The notes beneath the pieces were generated by a model. That model did no database searches. It saw only the letters and a list, made by a program, of their open reading frames with translations, and was not told the origin of the DNA. A stretch of DNA of 64,000 bases, taken from assembly GCA_963715635.1 (NCBI GenBank), contig OY970261.1:2232001-2296000 (forward strand), written 5' to 3'. Positions 25,701-34,123 of this stretch are shown in pieces. Source of the stretch: JAPKZH01 sp963715635. Lineage in GTDB: Bacteria > Acidobacteriota > Aminicenantia > Aminicenantales > UBA4085. The translations under genes and the position numbers were made by a program. How positions within the stretch are numbered: the stretch's first letter is position 1; each line of letters starts with the position of its first letter.

Positions 25701-25959
25701 TGCCCCCATTGACCGATTTCCAGACGCCTCCGCTGGCAGCCCCGACATACACGGTGAGGCGCTGACCTTCGTGCACGGCGTCAAGCGCCGCGACACGACC
25801 GCTCATAGCGGCCGAACCGATGTTTCGCGCGCCCAGGCCCGAGATCGTCTCCGGGTCGATCTTCACGGGGGATTTCTTTTCCTGCGCCGCCACGCCGGCG
25901 GCCGCCGCAACGCAAAGTATTAACGCTGATAACCATCGAATAAATTTAATCTTCTTCAT
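22798..25959 (-). CDS. Secreted BNR/sortilin-type beta-propeller protein
   Basis: This large protein (1053 residues) starts with a signal peptide (KFIRWLSALILCVAAAAGVAAQ). It contains many BNR/Vps10-like repeats with the Asp-box SxDGGxxW (e.g. KSTDGGDNWTNL, KTTDGGKSWTK, FKTTDGGATWSDL, RSDDGGQTW), folding into one or two propellers across about residues 40-720. The C-terminal ~300 residues contain a beta sandwich (GTYTVKMTKDKKVYTTKL) and a helical tail (RAALDDRASKLAVGEPL). Such proteins are abundant in Acidobacteria relatives; a glycan-binding or hydrolase role is unproven. Seven helices of a membrane protein are absent, so it is exported. Confidence 0.85.
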   Translation of the reverse strand: MKKIKFIRWLSALILCVAAAAGVAAQEKKSPVKIDPETISGLGARNIGSAAMSGRVAALDAVHEGQRLTVYVGAASGGVWKSVNGGTTFKPVFDKQPVQSIGAVTVDPTNPKVIWVGTGETWARNSVSIGDGIYKSTDGGDNWTNLGLKESERIAKILVDPTDPNTVYAAVTGKLWNDSDERGLYKTTDGGKSWTKILKGANASTGCAMISMDRQHSKTLFACMWDFRRKGWTFRSGGDSAGAFSGSGFFKTTDGGATWSDLDEKTAKGLPSKPWGRLAVAVAPSKPNVVYAFVEAEPPKNGLYRSDDGGQTWQALDRSQSMIWRPFYFANLIVDPKNENKVYKTDGPLIMSTDGGKSFSYISGGAHGDFHDVWVDPDNTDHVITGDDGGLWYSYDGCNHWWKADNLPISQFYHVSVDMDMPYHVYGGLQDNSSWVGVSQYPGGIANSQWENMFGGDGFWMFVDPSDPDYIYAESQGGEIGRVNRKTHETRSIKPLPQYKEGKLRFNWNTPIHVSPTQKGTIYIGGQFLFRSRDQGQTWERISPDLTTNDPEKQRQEQSGGVTVDNSSAEMHTTIFAIAESPRDPNIIWVGTDDGNLQVTRDGGKNWTNVVGNIQGLPKNAWVSSVDPGHFSDGTAYATFDLHMFGDMRPYAYKTTDFGRTWTSILSEGNPLRGYAHVVKEDLVNNDLLFVGTEFGLWVSLDGGQQWAQYKGGDFPNVAVRDLAIHPRDHDLVIATHGRGIWIIDDITPLRALTPEALAQDAMFIEAKPPVQRIPAWGGWSNGDASFSAPNPTDDATITYYQKKRHIFGDLKIEVFDENGKSMGTLPSSKRRGLSRMTWGMRLKAPKVPPAATAAGGSVGPRVLPGTYTVKMTKDKKVYTTKLTVGLDPRSKHTLEDRKAQFDLSMKLYNMLGDMTFVVDRINSVRAALDDRASKLAVGEPLGQRLRTASMRADEFRKEVVATKEGGMITGEERLREYLSDLYGAVMGYEGKPTQAQVERTGTLARELDDVARDFDAWAAKELADVNTGLAEKKLEPITPLTREEWEKRDTQK

Positions 25960-25985
25960 GTTGAGACCCTTTTCGTAGTGTGGAC

Positions 25986-26729
25986 TTATTGTTTAATATT
26001 CGCTGGCATTGCCGGCTTCGCGAACTGGCTGTCATTGATCGTCACGTTGGCTTCGATCTTCTCGTAGGTGACCGTCCCCCGGTCCTGACTGCCCTTCACA
26101 TTGGTTTCAACCGAGTGTGGCAGGTACCAGCCGTCGACTTCCTTGTAGTCGCCCAGCGATATTTCATACTCATGTTCCTCGCCGCGGATCATGCGTTTGA
26201 TGTCGACCTTGATCGGGACGTAGTAGTCCGTGTCCATGTAGTACGTCCAGGTGTCGCCGTTCGCGAGCGTCACTTCAAGCTTGAGTGCATCCGTGCCTTC
26301 GACCGGTTCCGTGCCGAGGTATTTGACCTTGTTTCCCTTCTGTTCGTAATTCACGATCGGGCCGTCGAAATCAGCATCTTCGAGGATCTGCTTCATCTCT
26401 TCTTCGCCGAGAGACTCGGGATCCTTTTTGCCCCCCCAGGGTTCAATCTTCCATCCGGTCTTGCCGTCGTAGGCGGTGATGCCGGTCATTGCCTGCATCG
26501 TGATTTCCTCCCGCACCAGATTGGGCCGCTTGTTCTCCTGACGGATCTTCGCTTCGAACCCTCCCCCGCCTGAGTATTTCCCTGTCCGGACTAGCGTTTT
26601 TGTGCTCCGGATCTTCTGAGCACCTCCGACGGTCGTGAGATACTTATTGATAATCTCCTCAGCCGTTTGTCCCCTCAGGCATACGGCGAGGAGCAGAAAA
26701 GCAGCAACTTCCAGCAAAGCTCTACGCAT
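25986..26729 (-). CDS. LolA-like outer-membrane lipoprotein-sorting family protein
   Basis: The 247-residue protein has a signal peptide (LLEVAAFLLLAVCLRGQTA) and the start pattern AEEIINKYLTTVGGAQKIRS typical of the LolA/DUF4292-like family. Further conserved points are ITAYDGKTGWKIEPWGG and the strand-rich YYMDTDYYVPIKVD and DGWYLPHSVET. It may bind lipids or lipoproteins in the periplasm; family members outside the true Lol system are of unknown role. It lies 26 bases upstream of the BNR gene on the same strand, so the two are likely co-transcribed. Confidence 0.8.
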   Translation of the reverse strand: MRRALLEVAAFLLLAVCLRGQTAEEIINKYLTTVGGAQKIRSTKTLVRTGKYSGGGGFEAKIRQENKRPNLVREEITMQAMTGITAYDGKTGWKIEPWGGKKDPESLGEEEMKQILEDADFDGPIVNYEQKGNKVKYLGTEPVEGTDALKLEVTLANGDTWTYYMDTDYYVPIKVDIKRMIRGEEHEYEISLGDYKEVDGWYLPHSVETNVKGSQDRGTVTYEKIEANVTINDSQFAKPAMPANIKQ

Positions 26730-26940
26730 GATGATTCTCCTTCATCTTATTGATTTGTGAGCGGCTCCTCATAATCTCTCTCGTCTCCGGGAGGATTACA
26801 CAACTTAGGTATACGAGACAATTTGATTTTCGATTCAAGGAATTTCCTTTTTCGCGCCGCGCACATCCGCCGGCCATACTGCTCGGAGCTGCTGCCTTCC
26901 ATCACGAGATGATGATATCGCCGGCCGCGGAACCAAGTCA
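26730..26940. other. Intergenic, no recognised gene
   Basis: This contains the upstream region of the LolA-like gene. I see no convincing promoter hexamers or conserved frame. Confidence 0.4.
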
Positions 26941-27102
26941 AGTACCGCTGAGGCCGCCGCTATCCAGGTGATCAACGAGAAAAGGCAGGCGGAGAAGTTG
27001 CCCCCTCTGGCCGAACCCGAAGCCTTGCGTACCGCTGAGAGCAAGTACCACCTGGGCACTCGCGGCCGGGAACATATCGTCCAGATGAAGATCGAAATGT
27101 GA
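26941..27102 (+). pseudogene. C-terminal stub of an unidentified protein
   Basis: In the frame ending at TGA 27100-27102 the translation is TAEAAAIQVINEKRQAEKL followed by PPLAEPEALRTAESKYHLG and REHIVQMKIEM, with a soluble-protein composition unlike random shadow frames. No start, ribosome site or N-terminal domain is present. I do not recognise the family. Confidence 0.4.
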
Positions 27103-27280
27103 GGCGCTTTTCCTTGCAAGGCCTGCGTTTGCCCGCCGGCCTCAGTTCATGTTGTTCTGGTTTTTTCAGTAATTCCCGGCGTCTGGGTTCGGGGAAACGT
27201 TCAATAGCGTAGCGCAAGGTGGTGCACAGCACGGCCGGGCTCTGTGCCAGGAGAAATTTTTCCCAGCGCCCCCCTTCGCC

Positions 27281-28501
27281 TCATTTCACGTCAATGAACC
27301 CCTTGACGGCGTCCTTGTGGACCATGAAGTCCATCATCTTCAGCTTCACGTAGTCTTCCGTCAGGAAGTAATATCCCTTCGGGTCCGCGTTGAAGGCGCT
27401 CGAACCGGAATCCTTGATCAGGAACCAGTCCTTGCCGTTCGCTTCCTTGTACCCGATGAGATGGACCCCGTGGTCATCGGTCGTCGATCCGTTGCTGAAC
27501 CGATACTGGCGGGCGTTGTCGTCGATGTAATCCGAGGGAATGTCGAAGGTCGGGATCATGAAGACCTTCTTCTGGGCGTTCTTCCCCGGCTCGGAGACGT
27601 CCCCGCCGAGACTCACCGAATAGCCGCGGCGCAGGGCGGTCTTGATGATCTTCATGTAAGTATCCAAGGAAACGTTGTAGTAGTCCTTGCTGTGCCACCA
27701 GTTGTCCGGCACCTCGTATTCGACCTGCCCGCCGAAGGGCTGCTGCATGTAGGACAGAACGTCGACATAATCGTTGGGGTCGATCCTCAGGTAATCCCGG
27801 AGATAGGTCTGGGGCGTGTATTCCTTCCCCTCGACCGTGAATCGCTCCGGGGGCAGGCCCAGATGGTGGTTCAGAATCGCCCGGACAGTCGCGACCGCCT
27901 CGTCCTCGTTCCAGGCGTTCGCGCTCTTGAGATGGGCGAGGTAGGAGGAGACCTCGGCGATCAGCTTCGCGTGGTCGGGGAACTTCTGGCCGGGCTTCAA
28001 TCCGGAATAAGCGTCCCACGGCATGCAGCCATAAATCTTCCAATCCCGCGTCACCGCGTTGGCCTCGGAGCCTTCGGCGACGGCCGAATCCCCCCTTTCG
28101 CGGACGAACCGCTTGGCCCGCTCCAGGTACTCGCCGTAGACCGTATACGCCTCCGAGAGACGCACCTTCTTCCCGTAGAGCCTGTAGACCTCCGATTCAA
28201 AGAAGGAGATCGTCGAGAAGCACCAGCAGGTGTTGGTGGCGCCCTGCGAGGTCGGCGGGTTGTGCCAGACGGCAGAGAACCCCTCCAAGCTCTTGGGCGC
28301 GTCGAAAGCGCCCAGATCGACAACGAAGGCCTTCCCCGGCGCGGGCTTGTTTTTTCCGAATGCCTCGGTCGCTTTCTGGATCTCGTCCCAGAATGCGTTC
28401 TTGGGCTCGACGAATATCCCCTTGTCCTTCTTCTTCTCCTGGGAGACGACGATCGCAGGCAGGAGAAGCATGACCAACAAAAAGGCTCCGATCTTTTTCA
28501 T
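27281..28501 (-). CDS. Exported C1B (bleomycin-hydrolase-like) cysteine peptidase
   Basis: Start MKKIGAFLLVMLLLPAIVV at 28501 follows GGAGG by five bases and provides a signal peptide; an upstream in-frame ATG (28540) lacks one. The peptidase motif TSQGATNTCWCFST holds the oxyanion Gln and nucleophile Cys; TDDHGVHLIGY supplies the His. The position of the usual catalytic Asn (VKNSWG) reads LIKDSGSS, i.e. Asp. Papain-fold C1B enzymes are normally cytoplasmic aminopeptidases, so the signal peptide is of note. It stands alone on the minus strand. Confidence 0.85.
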   Translation of the reverse strand: MKKIGAFLLVMLLLPAIVVSQEKKKDKGIFVEPKNAFWDEIQKATEAFGKNKPAPGKAFVVDLGAFDAPKSLEGFSAVWHNPPTSQGATNTCWCFSTISFFESEVYRLYGKKVRLSEAYTVYGEYLERAKRFVRERGDSAVAEGSEANAVTRDWKIYGCMPWDAYSGLKPGQKFPDHAKLIAEVSSYLAHLKSANAWNEDEAVATVRAILNHHLGLPPERFTVEGKEYTPQTYLRDYLRIDPNDYVDVLSYMQQPFGGQVEYEVPDNWWHSKDYYNVSLDTYMKIIKTALRRGYSVSLGGDVSEPGKNAQKKVFMIPTFDIPSDYIDDNARQYRFSNGSTTDDHGVHLIGYKEANGKDWFLIKDSGSSAFNADPKGYYFLTEDYVKLKMMDFMVHKDAVKGFIDVK

Positions 28502-28540
28502 GCGGTCCTCCGATACAAGCTTGAATTCTTCTTTTTTCAT

Positions 28541-29202
28541 GGCAGGGCGAATTCCCGCCAGTAATATATCGCCGGCCGCGAGGCGCTGTCAATGACGGGA
28601 GGAGCTCCGCTCCAAATACCGGCAAAAGGCATAAGCCCTGATTAATCAGTCGTCCTCATATGGCATGGCCACGGGGATTTGGACCCCAGTTTGGGAGCTG
28701 AACCCACCGCCGCTATCTTGAAAACACTTCAGAATCGATAGGCAGAAATTTTGTGCCAACTATGTGACGTAATCGATTGAAAAACGCTGAAACTATGGCT
28801 CTAGAATTGAAAACGAGAGAGTCTCAAGAATCCTTTAAAGTCAGGGGAAAACGAGAAAAAGGGTGGCAGCGGGGATTGGATGTGAGCCAGAAACCACAGG
28901 AATGAGAATCCTTACAGCCCTCATTTGTCTTTGCTTATTGAGGCGATTATCCGCTAACTAGCGTCATTTATTGAACGGGAGGCAGGACATTCCGGCCTCC
29001 CTGACGGTCCAAGGCAAATTTCCTATAATAATATTCACAAAAACTCCTTACGGAATTTTTGGTGAAGTCTATTCAAGGAATGAAAGGGGATTGAAAATCC
29101 TTGCGTTTTCTTGGCCTGACATCCGCTATTTTTTACTTAACTTGACACCTCTTCATGCTACGATTTATCATCCCTGACGATGGGAGGAGGCAAAATCGGC
29201 AC
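28541..29202. other. Non-coding region with one hairpin and a candidate promoter
   Basis: No conserved frame is visible. GGGAGGC/GCCTCCC around 28977-29001 forms a hairpin. TTGACA at about 29141-29146, with TTATCA 17 bases further, is a fair promoter for the small frame and nitroreductase to the right. Confidence 0.4.
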
Positions 29203-29286
29203 ATGAACGCTTATTCAGCCACCGCAGCAGAAAACGAGTTTCTTATTCCTACGCAAGTTGATGACGCTCGTCCAATAACTAAATGA
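29203..29286 (+). CDS. Possible 27-residue leader peptide
   Basis: MNAYSATAAENEFLIPTQVD followed by DARPITK and a stop lies between the candidate promoter and the nitroreductase, and its stop is next to that gene's AAGGAGG. Nothing in it looks like a classic attenuator peptide. It may be chance. Confidence 0.2.
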   Translation: MNAYSATAAENEFLIPTQVDDARPITK

Positions 29287-29299
29287 AGGAGGCCTCAAC

Positions 29300-29956
29300 A
29301 TGGTCAGGAAATTCAATGAAGAAGCTAATCGGGTTCTCGATGAGCTCCTCGAGGCGCGCCGGTCGATCCGGGCCTTCGCCAAAGAGGCCCCGCCGAAAGA
29401 GGCCGTCGAGCAGCTTATTAGGGCTGGCTCCCTGGCGCCTTATGCGGCACTCGCCGTGGCCGGCCGGGCCGATTTCCGGCGGTTCTTTGTCCTCGAGAGA
29501 GGGACGCCAGCCAGGCATGAGGCCGCCCGGCTCGTTCAGCTCCGAGCTCAGAAGAGCCTCGAGAAAATGCTTCGGGCCCGCGGTGGCCCGCCGGCCGAGG
29601 GGGATCGGGATTATGCGTACCTCAGCAGGCTGAAGATGATCGTGGAGAACGGCCACCCGTCACTGATCACGGCGCCGTATTACATCGTGGTCGCCGAATA
29701 TCAGGGCTTTCCGCCGGCCGGGCTCCAGTCTCTGGCCCACGTCCTTCAGAACATGTGGCTCAAGGCCACGGCGCTCGGGCTGGCCTTTCAATTGATCAGC
29801 GTCACGGAAGCCATGGCCGAAGACGAGGCGTTCGTGCGTCTCGTTGGGCTGCCTTTCGGCGAGTACGTCATGGACGGTTGCACCATCGGCTATCCTGGCG
29901 CCGATCCGCCCCCGGCGGCGCGCCCGGACATGAGCTCCGGCACCAAATGGCTATGA
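29300..29956 (+). CDS. Nitroreductase-family protein 1
   Basis: The 218-residue protein, preceded by AAGGAGG at ideal spacing, carries the N-terminal FMN-phosphate motif LEARRSIRAFAKEAP and a C-terminal GLAFQLISVTEAMAEDEAF...LGLPFGEYVMDGCTIGYPG that matches the dimer/FMN-binding part of the fold. The usual S-P-S...Q-P/W stretch is replaced by GSLAPYAALAVAGRADFR, so it may belong to a divergent subfamily. The substrate is unknown. It has no operon partner; the next frame is a broken transporter. Confidence 0.75.
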   Translation: MVRKFNEEANRVLDELLEARRSIRAFAKEAPPKEAVEQLIRAGSLAPYAALAVAGRADFRRFFVLERGTPARHEAARLVQLRAQKSLEKMLRARGGPPAEGDRDYAYLSRLKMIVENGHPSLITAPYYIVVAEYQGFPPAGLQSLAHVLQNMWLKATALGLAFQLISVTEAMAEDEAFVRLVGLPFGEYVMDGCTIGYPGADPPPAARPDMSSGTKWL

Positions 29957-30111
29957 CGCGGGGACTCCTGGGATTCGGGCCATAAGGCGGGTGTCACTGG
30001 AGCCGTCATGATTTCCGGAAGGCTCATTCGGGCGTTGGTTGCGTGTCACCGAAATTGTTACCGAAATGATGCGCGAAAATCGGGGCGCTGGCGTTTTCCC
30101 CCGGTTTCGAT

Positions 30112-30117
30112 ATAATG
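30112..30117 (+). promoter_or_regulatory. TATAAT box ahead of the truncated transporter
   Basis: A perfect TATAAT lies about 17 bases before the ATG at 30134; the -35 is poor. The start is close enough that the message would be nearly leaderless. Confidence 0.3.
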
Positions 30118-30133
30118 ACCGGGTTCACCCAAC

Positions 30134-30256
30134 ATGAACAATCCCGTCGCGCCCTTTGACGCCCACAAGGCCTCGCTCCGGCGGACGGCCGTCATCACCG
30201 CGATCCTGGCCGCTTTCCTGATCCCCTTCATGTCTTATTCCATTCTCCTCGTCGAG
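30134..30256 (+). pseudogene. N-terminal stub of a membrane transporter (MFS-like)
   Basis: The frame starts MNNPVAPFDAHKASLRR and gives one hydrophobic helix, TAVITAILAAFLIPFMSYSI, resembling the first helix of drug-type MFS permeases. After about 40 residues the sequence changes into an istB scar and the frame becomes low-complexity and stops. Only the first membrane segment survives. Confidence 0.55.
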
Positions 30257-30345
30257 CGTCAACGCCAGTTGACGTTTTCTCGCCTTGATTCGCCCTCCTC
30301 TCCTTCCTCTTCCCCCTGCCGACTTGCCTGGGATGTTGATCGTCT
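30257..30345 (-). pseudogene. IS21 istB 3'-end scar
   Basis: The minus strand reads ETINIPGKSAGG followed by a basic tail, comparable to the INIxGKS near the C-terminus of IstB helper ATPases. The rest of the gene is absent. This is the leftmost of a series of such scars up to 40.6 kb. Confidence 0.5.
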
Positions 30346-30658
30346 CCCACTAACGCGAGACGATAGTCCTCTTTTTACGACTTTATTGCGTACTGTTGAC
30401 TTCGATCACTAGCCAGAAATATGATTTTCTATGATCGGGGTCATCGATTCGAGGCTGAAGGGATGGAAAGGGGCTCTGAAAACCCTGTATCAAGCTCATT
30501 TTTTCTATTCAAACCCGGGATTTGAGTCAAAAAGGCCTTTTTGGGGGGCTGTTTTCCATCACTGTTCCCGAAAATCGGGCAAAAGGGACCTCTGTTTGCC
30601 ATCTGAAATGCTTTTAAGGCCCCTCTCAAAGAAATTTTGAAATATTTTAAAAAAAATA

Positions 30659-30688
30659 TTGCATTTTGATTGAATCTTATGGTATAAT
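30659..30688 (+). promoter_or_regulatory. Strong sigma70-type promoter in an AT-rich island
   Basis: TTGCAT (30659-30664) and TATAAT (30683-30688) are 18 bases apart within very AT-rich DNA. About 45 bases on, CCAAA-AA-TTTGG followed by TTTTTTTT (30722-30748) looks like a small terminator, so a very short transcript is possible. No good gene follows until 31001. Confidence 0.45.
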
Positions 30689-31000
30689 ATTTGTAACGAT
30701 TTCAAAGGGGAAAATAAAAATCCAAAAATTTGGGTGATTTTTTTTCTATCTTTTCGCCCTCCCCTCAACAAAAAATGCAACTCTTTCATCGTTTTCTCCG
30801 TATATATAAATGAGAAAAAAGATAAGCCGATGAAGATAAAAAGGAACGAAACCGGCATGACAAACAGGAAGCACCTCCTTTTTTCCCCTCCTCTTTTAAA
30901 AGATATCCTGGCCCGTCCCCAACTGGGATGAAACCTTTGGTCTGGGCGCGATGTTCTTTAAAAGAGAACCGGGATCGAAACTCTTGGAGGAGGGCTCAAC

Positions 31001-32587
31001 ATGCCGAAGATGCGGACCCTGATCGCGGCCTTGATCGTCCTTTCGCTCTTGTCCCCTGCGTTCAGCCAGACCGAAAGTAAAGTCAAGATCGACCCCGCGC
31101 TTTTTGTCTACCTGAAAGAGTGCGGGGCGATCATGCGCGCCGTGGGGAATGACATCTGGAAGGGCTGGGATCTTGCAAAGACTCCTATCCTCTTCTACCG
31201 GCCCCATGTTCAGGACATCCTGATCGCGTATCCGCACCAGCCGGCAGGGTTCCAGGTGTTGACGGGCTTCAACCCCCTCGGTGGAGAGACGATCTACTGT
31301 CGGGACGGGACGACCTTCATCGACTACGACGGCCAGAACACGGTCACGGATATCGACGGGGTCAAGACTTTGGTCGTGGCCGACACCTTCTCCAACCAGA
31401 GGAACCAGCTTAACGGAGTCCTCCTGGGGCGCGATAAGGACTTTGCGCAAACATGGCTCGAGAACTGGGACTTTCTCCCCAATGACCCGTACGCCCAGAT
31501 GGCCATGATCCTCCATGAAGGCTTCCATGCTTTTCAGGCCGCTCAAGCTCCGGACAAAGGGCCCAACGAGACCGCGGCTATCGACTATCCGCTCTTGGAC
31601 CCGACAAACAACTCCTCCTGGGCGCTTGAGGCGGCCCTCATGCGGGACGTCCTGCTGAGCGAATCGCGCGACACGCGAGCGGTCAAGATCAGGGAACTGG
31701 TCGCGGTGCGCACCGAGCGCCGGGCCGCGCTGAAAAAGGAGGCCGTCGACTACGAGGACCTGACCGAGTATCTGGAAGGGCTGGCCAAGTACATCGAATT
31801 CCGCTTCCTGAAGGAAGCCCAGGCGCTGGAGCCCGACCCCCGGCTCTTTTTCATCAACGGCTTCTACGGCTTCGGGTCCAAACTCAAAGAGACCAGCGAT
31901 AAGACCATCAAACAGATAAAGGACATCATCGCCGCGAGCATCGACATGACCGGGAACAAGTTCGGGGTGGGTCCCCTGAGGTTCAGGCTGTATTCGAGCG
32001 GTGCCGCGCTGGCCCTCCTCCTTGACGACGTCGCGGCCGATTGGAAGGCCGACATCTTCAAGGGCGGAGTTTATCTGTTCGATAAATTGAAAAAAGCGGT
32101 TCCCCTGTCCGCGGCCGAGCAGGCCTCGCTCGTCTCCCAGGCCAAGAACGAGTACGGCTACGAGACCCTGTTCAAAGAGAAGCGGCGATTCGAGGAGGAA
32201 GGCCGCAAGGTTTTGGACGATAAGCTCAGGAACATCCTCGAAACGCGCGACACTCTGGTCGTCCTCGATTTTTCCGACCTGGGAGGGATCATCGGGATGG
32301 CCTTCACCCCGTTCGGTGTGAGCAAGGTGGCCGAGAACCTGACCATCTACGACATGGTCCCCCTCGCGGGGCGGTTCGCCAACCGGGCCGAGTTCCGCTT
32401 TGCCAAAGTCATCCCCGTCCTGGTGGACAAGGCTGCCAAACAGATGAAGTTCGTCGTCAAAACGAAGCCTTCGAACATCGAAGCCCAAAAGGGGAATGAG
32501 ATCAAAATCGAGGAGTTTTCCCTGACGGGCTCTCGTTATGAAGTCAAATCGACCGGGAACAAAGTTCTCGTCAAGCTTCTCAAATAG
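31001..32587 (+). CDS. Exported HEXXH-motif protein (putative metallopeptidase)
   Basis: This 528-residue protein starts with a signal peptide (MRTLIAALIVLSLLSPAFSQ) after GGAGG. MAMILHEGFHAFQAAQ at about residue 168 is a classic zinc HEXXH helix, and the conserved-looking SSWALEAALMRD about 40 residues later could supply the third ligand Glu (gluzincin style). The C-terminal half (ISAS..., LYDMVPLAG) has no recognised domain and ends with a small beta-rich domain. I know no named family. It is single, flanked by debris, but the codon usage looks normal and the frame is intact. Confidence 0.7.
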   Translation: MPKMRTLIAALIVLSLLSPAFSQTESKVKIDPALFVYLKECGAIMRAVGNDIWKGWDLAKTPILFYRPHVQDILIAYPHQPAGFQVLTGFNPLGGETIYCRDGTTFIDYDGQNTVTDIDGVKTLVVADTFSNQRNQLNGVLLGRDKDFAQTWLENWDFLPNDPYAQMAMILHEGFHAFQAAQAPDKGPNETAAIDYPLLDPTNNSSWALEAALMRDVLLSESRDTRAVKIRELVAVRTERRAALKKEAVDYEDLTEYLEGLAKYIEFRFLKEAQALEPDPRLFFINGFYGFGSKLKETSDKTIKQIKDIIAASIDMTGNKFGVGPLRFRLYSSGAALALLLDDVAADWKADIFKGGVYLFDKLKKAVPLSAAEQASLVSQAKNEYGYETLFKEKRRFEEEGRKVLDDKLRNILETRDTLVVLDFSDLGGIIGMAFTPFGVSKVAENLTIYDMVPLAGRFANRAEFRFAKVIPVLVDKAAKQMKFVVKTKPSNIEAQKGNEIKIEEFSLTGSRYEVKSTGNKVLVKLLK

Positions 32588-32626
32588 GCCCGACGACGGC
32601 TGCCGGGGGCCGCAGCGTCCCCGATT

Positions 32627-32722
32627 CTAGTCCTTATTCAACACCTTCTGGATTCGTGCGGCGATCTCGCTGATAGAGTAGGGCTTCAGGATGATGTCCT
32701 TGATGCCCCTGGCCCTAGCGGC
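32627..32722 (-). pseudogene. C-terminal stub of a response-regulator receiver domain
   Basis: The minus frame ends GIKDIILKPYSISEIAARIQ followed by KVLNKD, the beta5-alpha5 end of a CheY-like domain including the conserved Lys-Pro switch. Upstream sequence is replaced by IS630 DNA at about 32722-32740. Confidence 0.7.
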
Positions 32723-32730
32723 CGTCTCGT

Positions 32731-33511
32731 TTGACGCCACAAATTGCCCGGGAAGTGGAAGGTCATTTAGAGCAATCTCCCCAGGATTTTGGCCTGAACC
32801 GAGCTCGTTGGGACGGACCCACTCTGGTCGAGCACTTAAAACGCCGGTACGGATTGAAGATGAAAGTGCGACAAGCTCAGATCTGGCTGCATCAACTGGG
32901 ATATCGTTTAAAGAGGGCCAGTTATGTGTACCTTCAAGCGCGGGCGACGGATGCGAAGCGATTTCGCCGGGAGTTAAAAAAAACTCCAAAATCTGGGACC
33001 TCGGGAGACAGTCGTCTTCAAGGATGAGACGGGATTCACGCTCCATCCGCGATTGGGACGAGGATGGGTGAGGAGAGGACATTCTTATCGCATCCCGACG
33101 ACTAGCCAACATCAGCAACGCCTCAATCTTTCGGGTTGGGTGGCACCGCTTCTGGGCCGCTACGGGATTATTCGGACAGACCGTAGAGATCGAGAAGGCT
33201 TCATGAAAGTGCTGCGTCATCTTTATCGTCGTCTTCGGGGCTATACGATCTGGCTTTACTTGGATCGAGCCCGGTGGCATAAGGGAGAACCTGTGGATCG
33301 TTTTCTTCAAACACATCCGCGGCTCCACCCGTTTTATCTTCCTCCGTACCAACCAGGATTGAATCCCCAGGAACGAATCTGGAAACAAACGCGGTACGAA
33401 GCGACGACGAATCGGTGGTTCGAGAACCTTGAATTGATCTGGTCAACAATCCTCAAAACCGCCGGCTCATGGTCACCTAAAAAAATTCGTCGATTATGTA
33501 ACATATCCTAA
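32731..33511 (+). pseudogene. IS630-family transposase, truncated and frameshifted
   Basis: Two frames together encode an IS630/Tc1-mariner transposase: 32731-33000 gives TPQIAREVEGHLEQSP ... RWDGPTLVEHLKRRYGLKM (second helix-turn-helix) and 33003-33511 gives TVVFKDETGFTLHPRLGRGW, WLYLDRARWHKGEPVDRFL and LPPYQPGLNPQERIWKQTR, the DDE catalytic core with its D, D and E. The join lies in a run of eight A around 32985, so either a deletion or natural slippage is possible. The first N-terminal helix-turn-helix is missing, so the copy is inactive. Confidence 0.85.
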
Positions 33512-33707
33512 TGCGTCTACATTAGTCCGATAGGGATCAACGTCTGACCATCGACCCTGCCGTTTCCATTCTCCAGGTAGGGCGTCAACGCCCATTGACG
33601 TTTCATCGACCTGATTCGGCTTTCCGAGCCGGGGCTTTTCCCGTCTTTTCAGGGAGACGCAGTCTTATCCATGGCGATGGCCCGTTTCTTGAGACCATTC
33701 TCCCGCC
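33512..33707. other. Junction DNA between IS630 and IS91 remnants
   Basis: A piece near 33583-33630 (GCGTCAACGCC, then TTGACGTTTC) resembles 30262-30290 at the first istB scar, suggesting a shared mobile-element end. No gene is visible. Confidence 0.35.
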
Positions 33708-34115
33708 ATGGCGGGAGTCTATCGTCCTCGACATCCGGAGCGGACCGTCCTCTACCGGGTGCTCTCCCATCATTTCGACAGGTTCCTGGCAGAGTATGAG
33801 ATTCGTTTCGAGCGGGAGTACGGTTTTTTCCGGACGATCGACCGGGAGGTGGTCGAGCGCTATCTCGACTGCTGCAATCCGAAATGCGGGTTTGCCCGCA
33901 TCCGCTGTCCGGCCTGTGGTGAGGAGGGGCTCCTCGGGGATCTTTGCCGCTTGGCCCTCCGCTCCTTGACCCGTTACTTCGAAGTTGTGGCCGGGAGCAC
34001 GCTTACGACCGGTGTCGTCACGGTCATCCAGACCTTTGGGGACCAAATTAATCTCCACCCGCACCTCCATTTTCTGGTGACCGAGAGCGGAGTGGACGAG
34101 GCGCGCGGGAGGGGT
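33708..34115 (+). pseudogene. IS91-like transposase fragment (N-terminal, internally deleted)
   Basis: The frame starts YRPRHPERTVLYRVLSHHFD and includes the zinc-binding CNPKCGFARIRCPACGEEGLL. It then jumps to GDLCRLALRSLTRYFEVVAG and TVIQTFGDQINLHPHLHF, losing the finger end and the DVPHRQVVFTIPK block. The deletion points share CTCCT, as expected of short-repeat recombination. It ends at about 34115 against the 3' end of the flavoprotein gene. Confidence 0.8.
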
Positions 34116-34123
34116 TTTTGTCG

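Noticed and set aside
30896..32488. 530-residue open frame antisense to the HEXXH protein
   Set aside because: It mirrors the GC3-rich codons of the plus-strand gene, has no family resemblance and no ribosome site. The same holds for long antisense frames at 27317-28564, 50967-52358 and 60658-62001.
32731..33511. Programmed frameshift in the IS630 transposase A8 run
   Set aside because: The element also lacks its N-terminal domain, so it is inactive; a simple indel in the A run is enough. Cannot be excluded for its ancestor.
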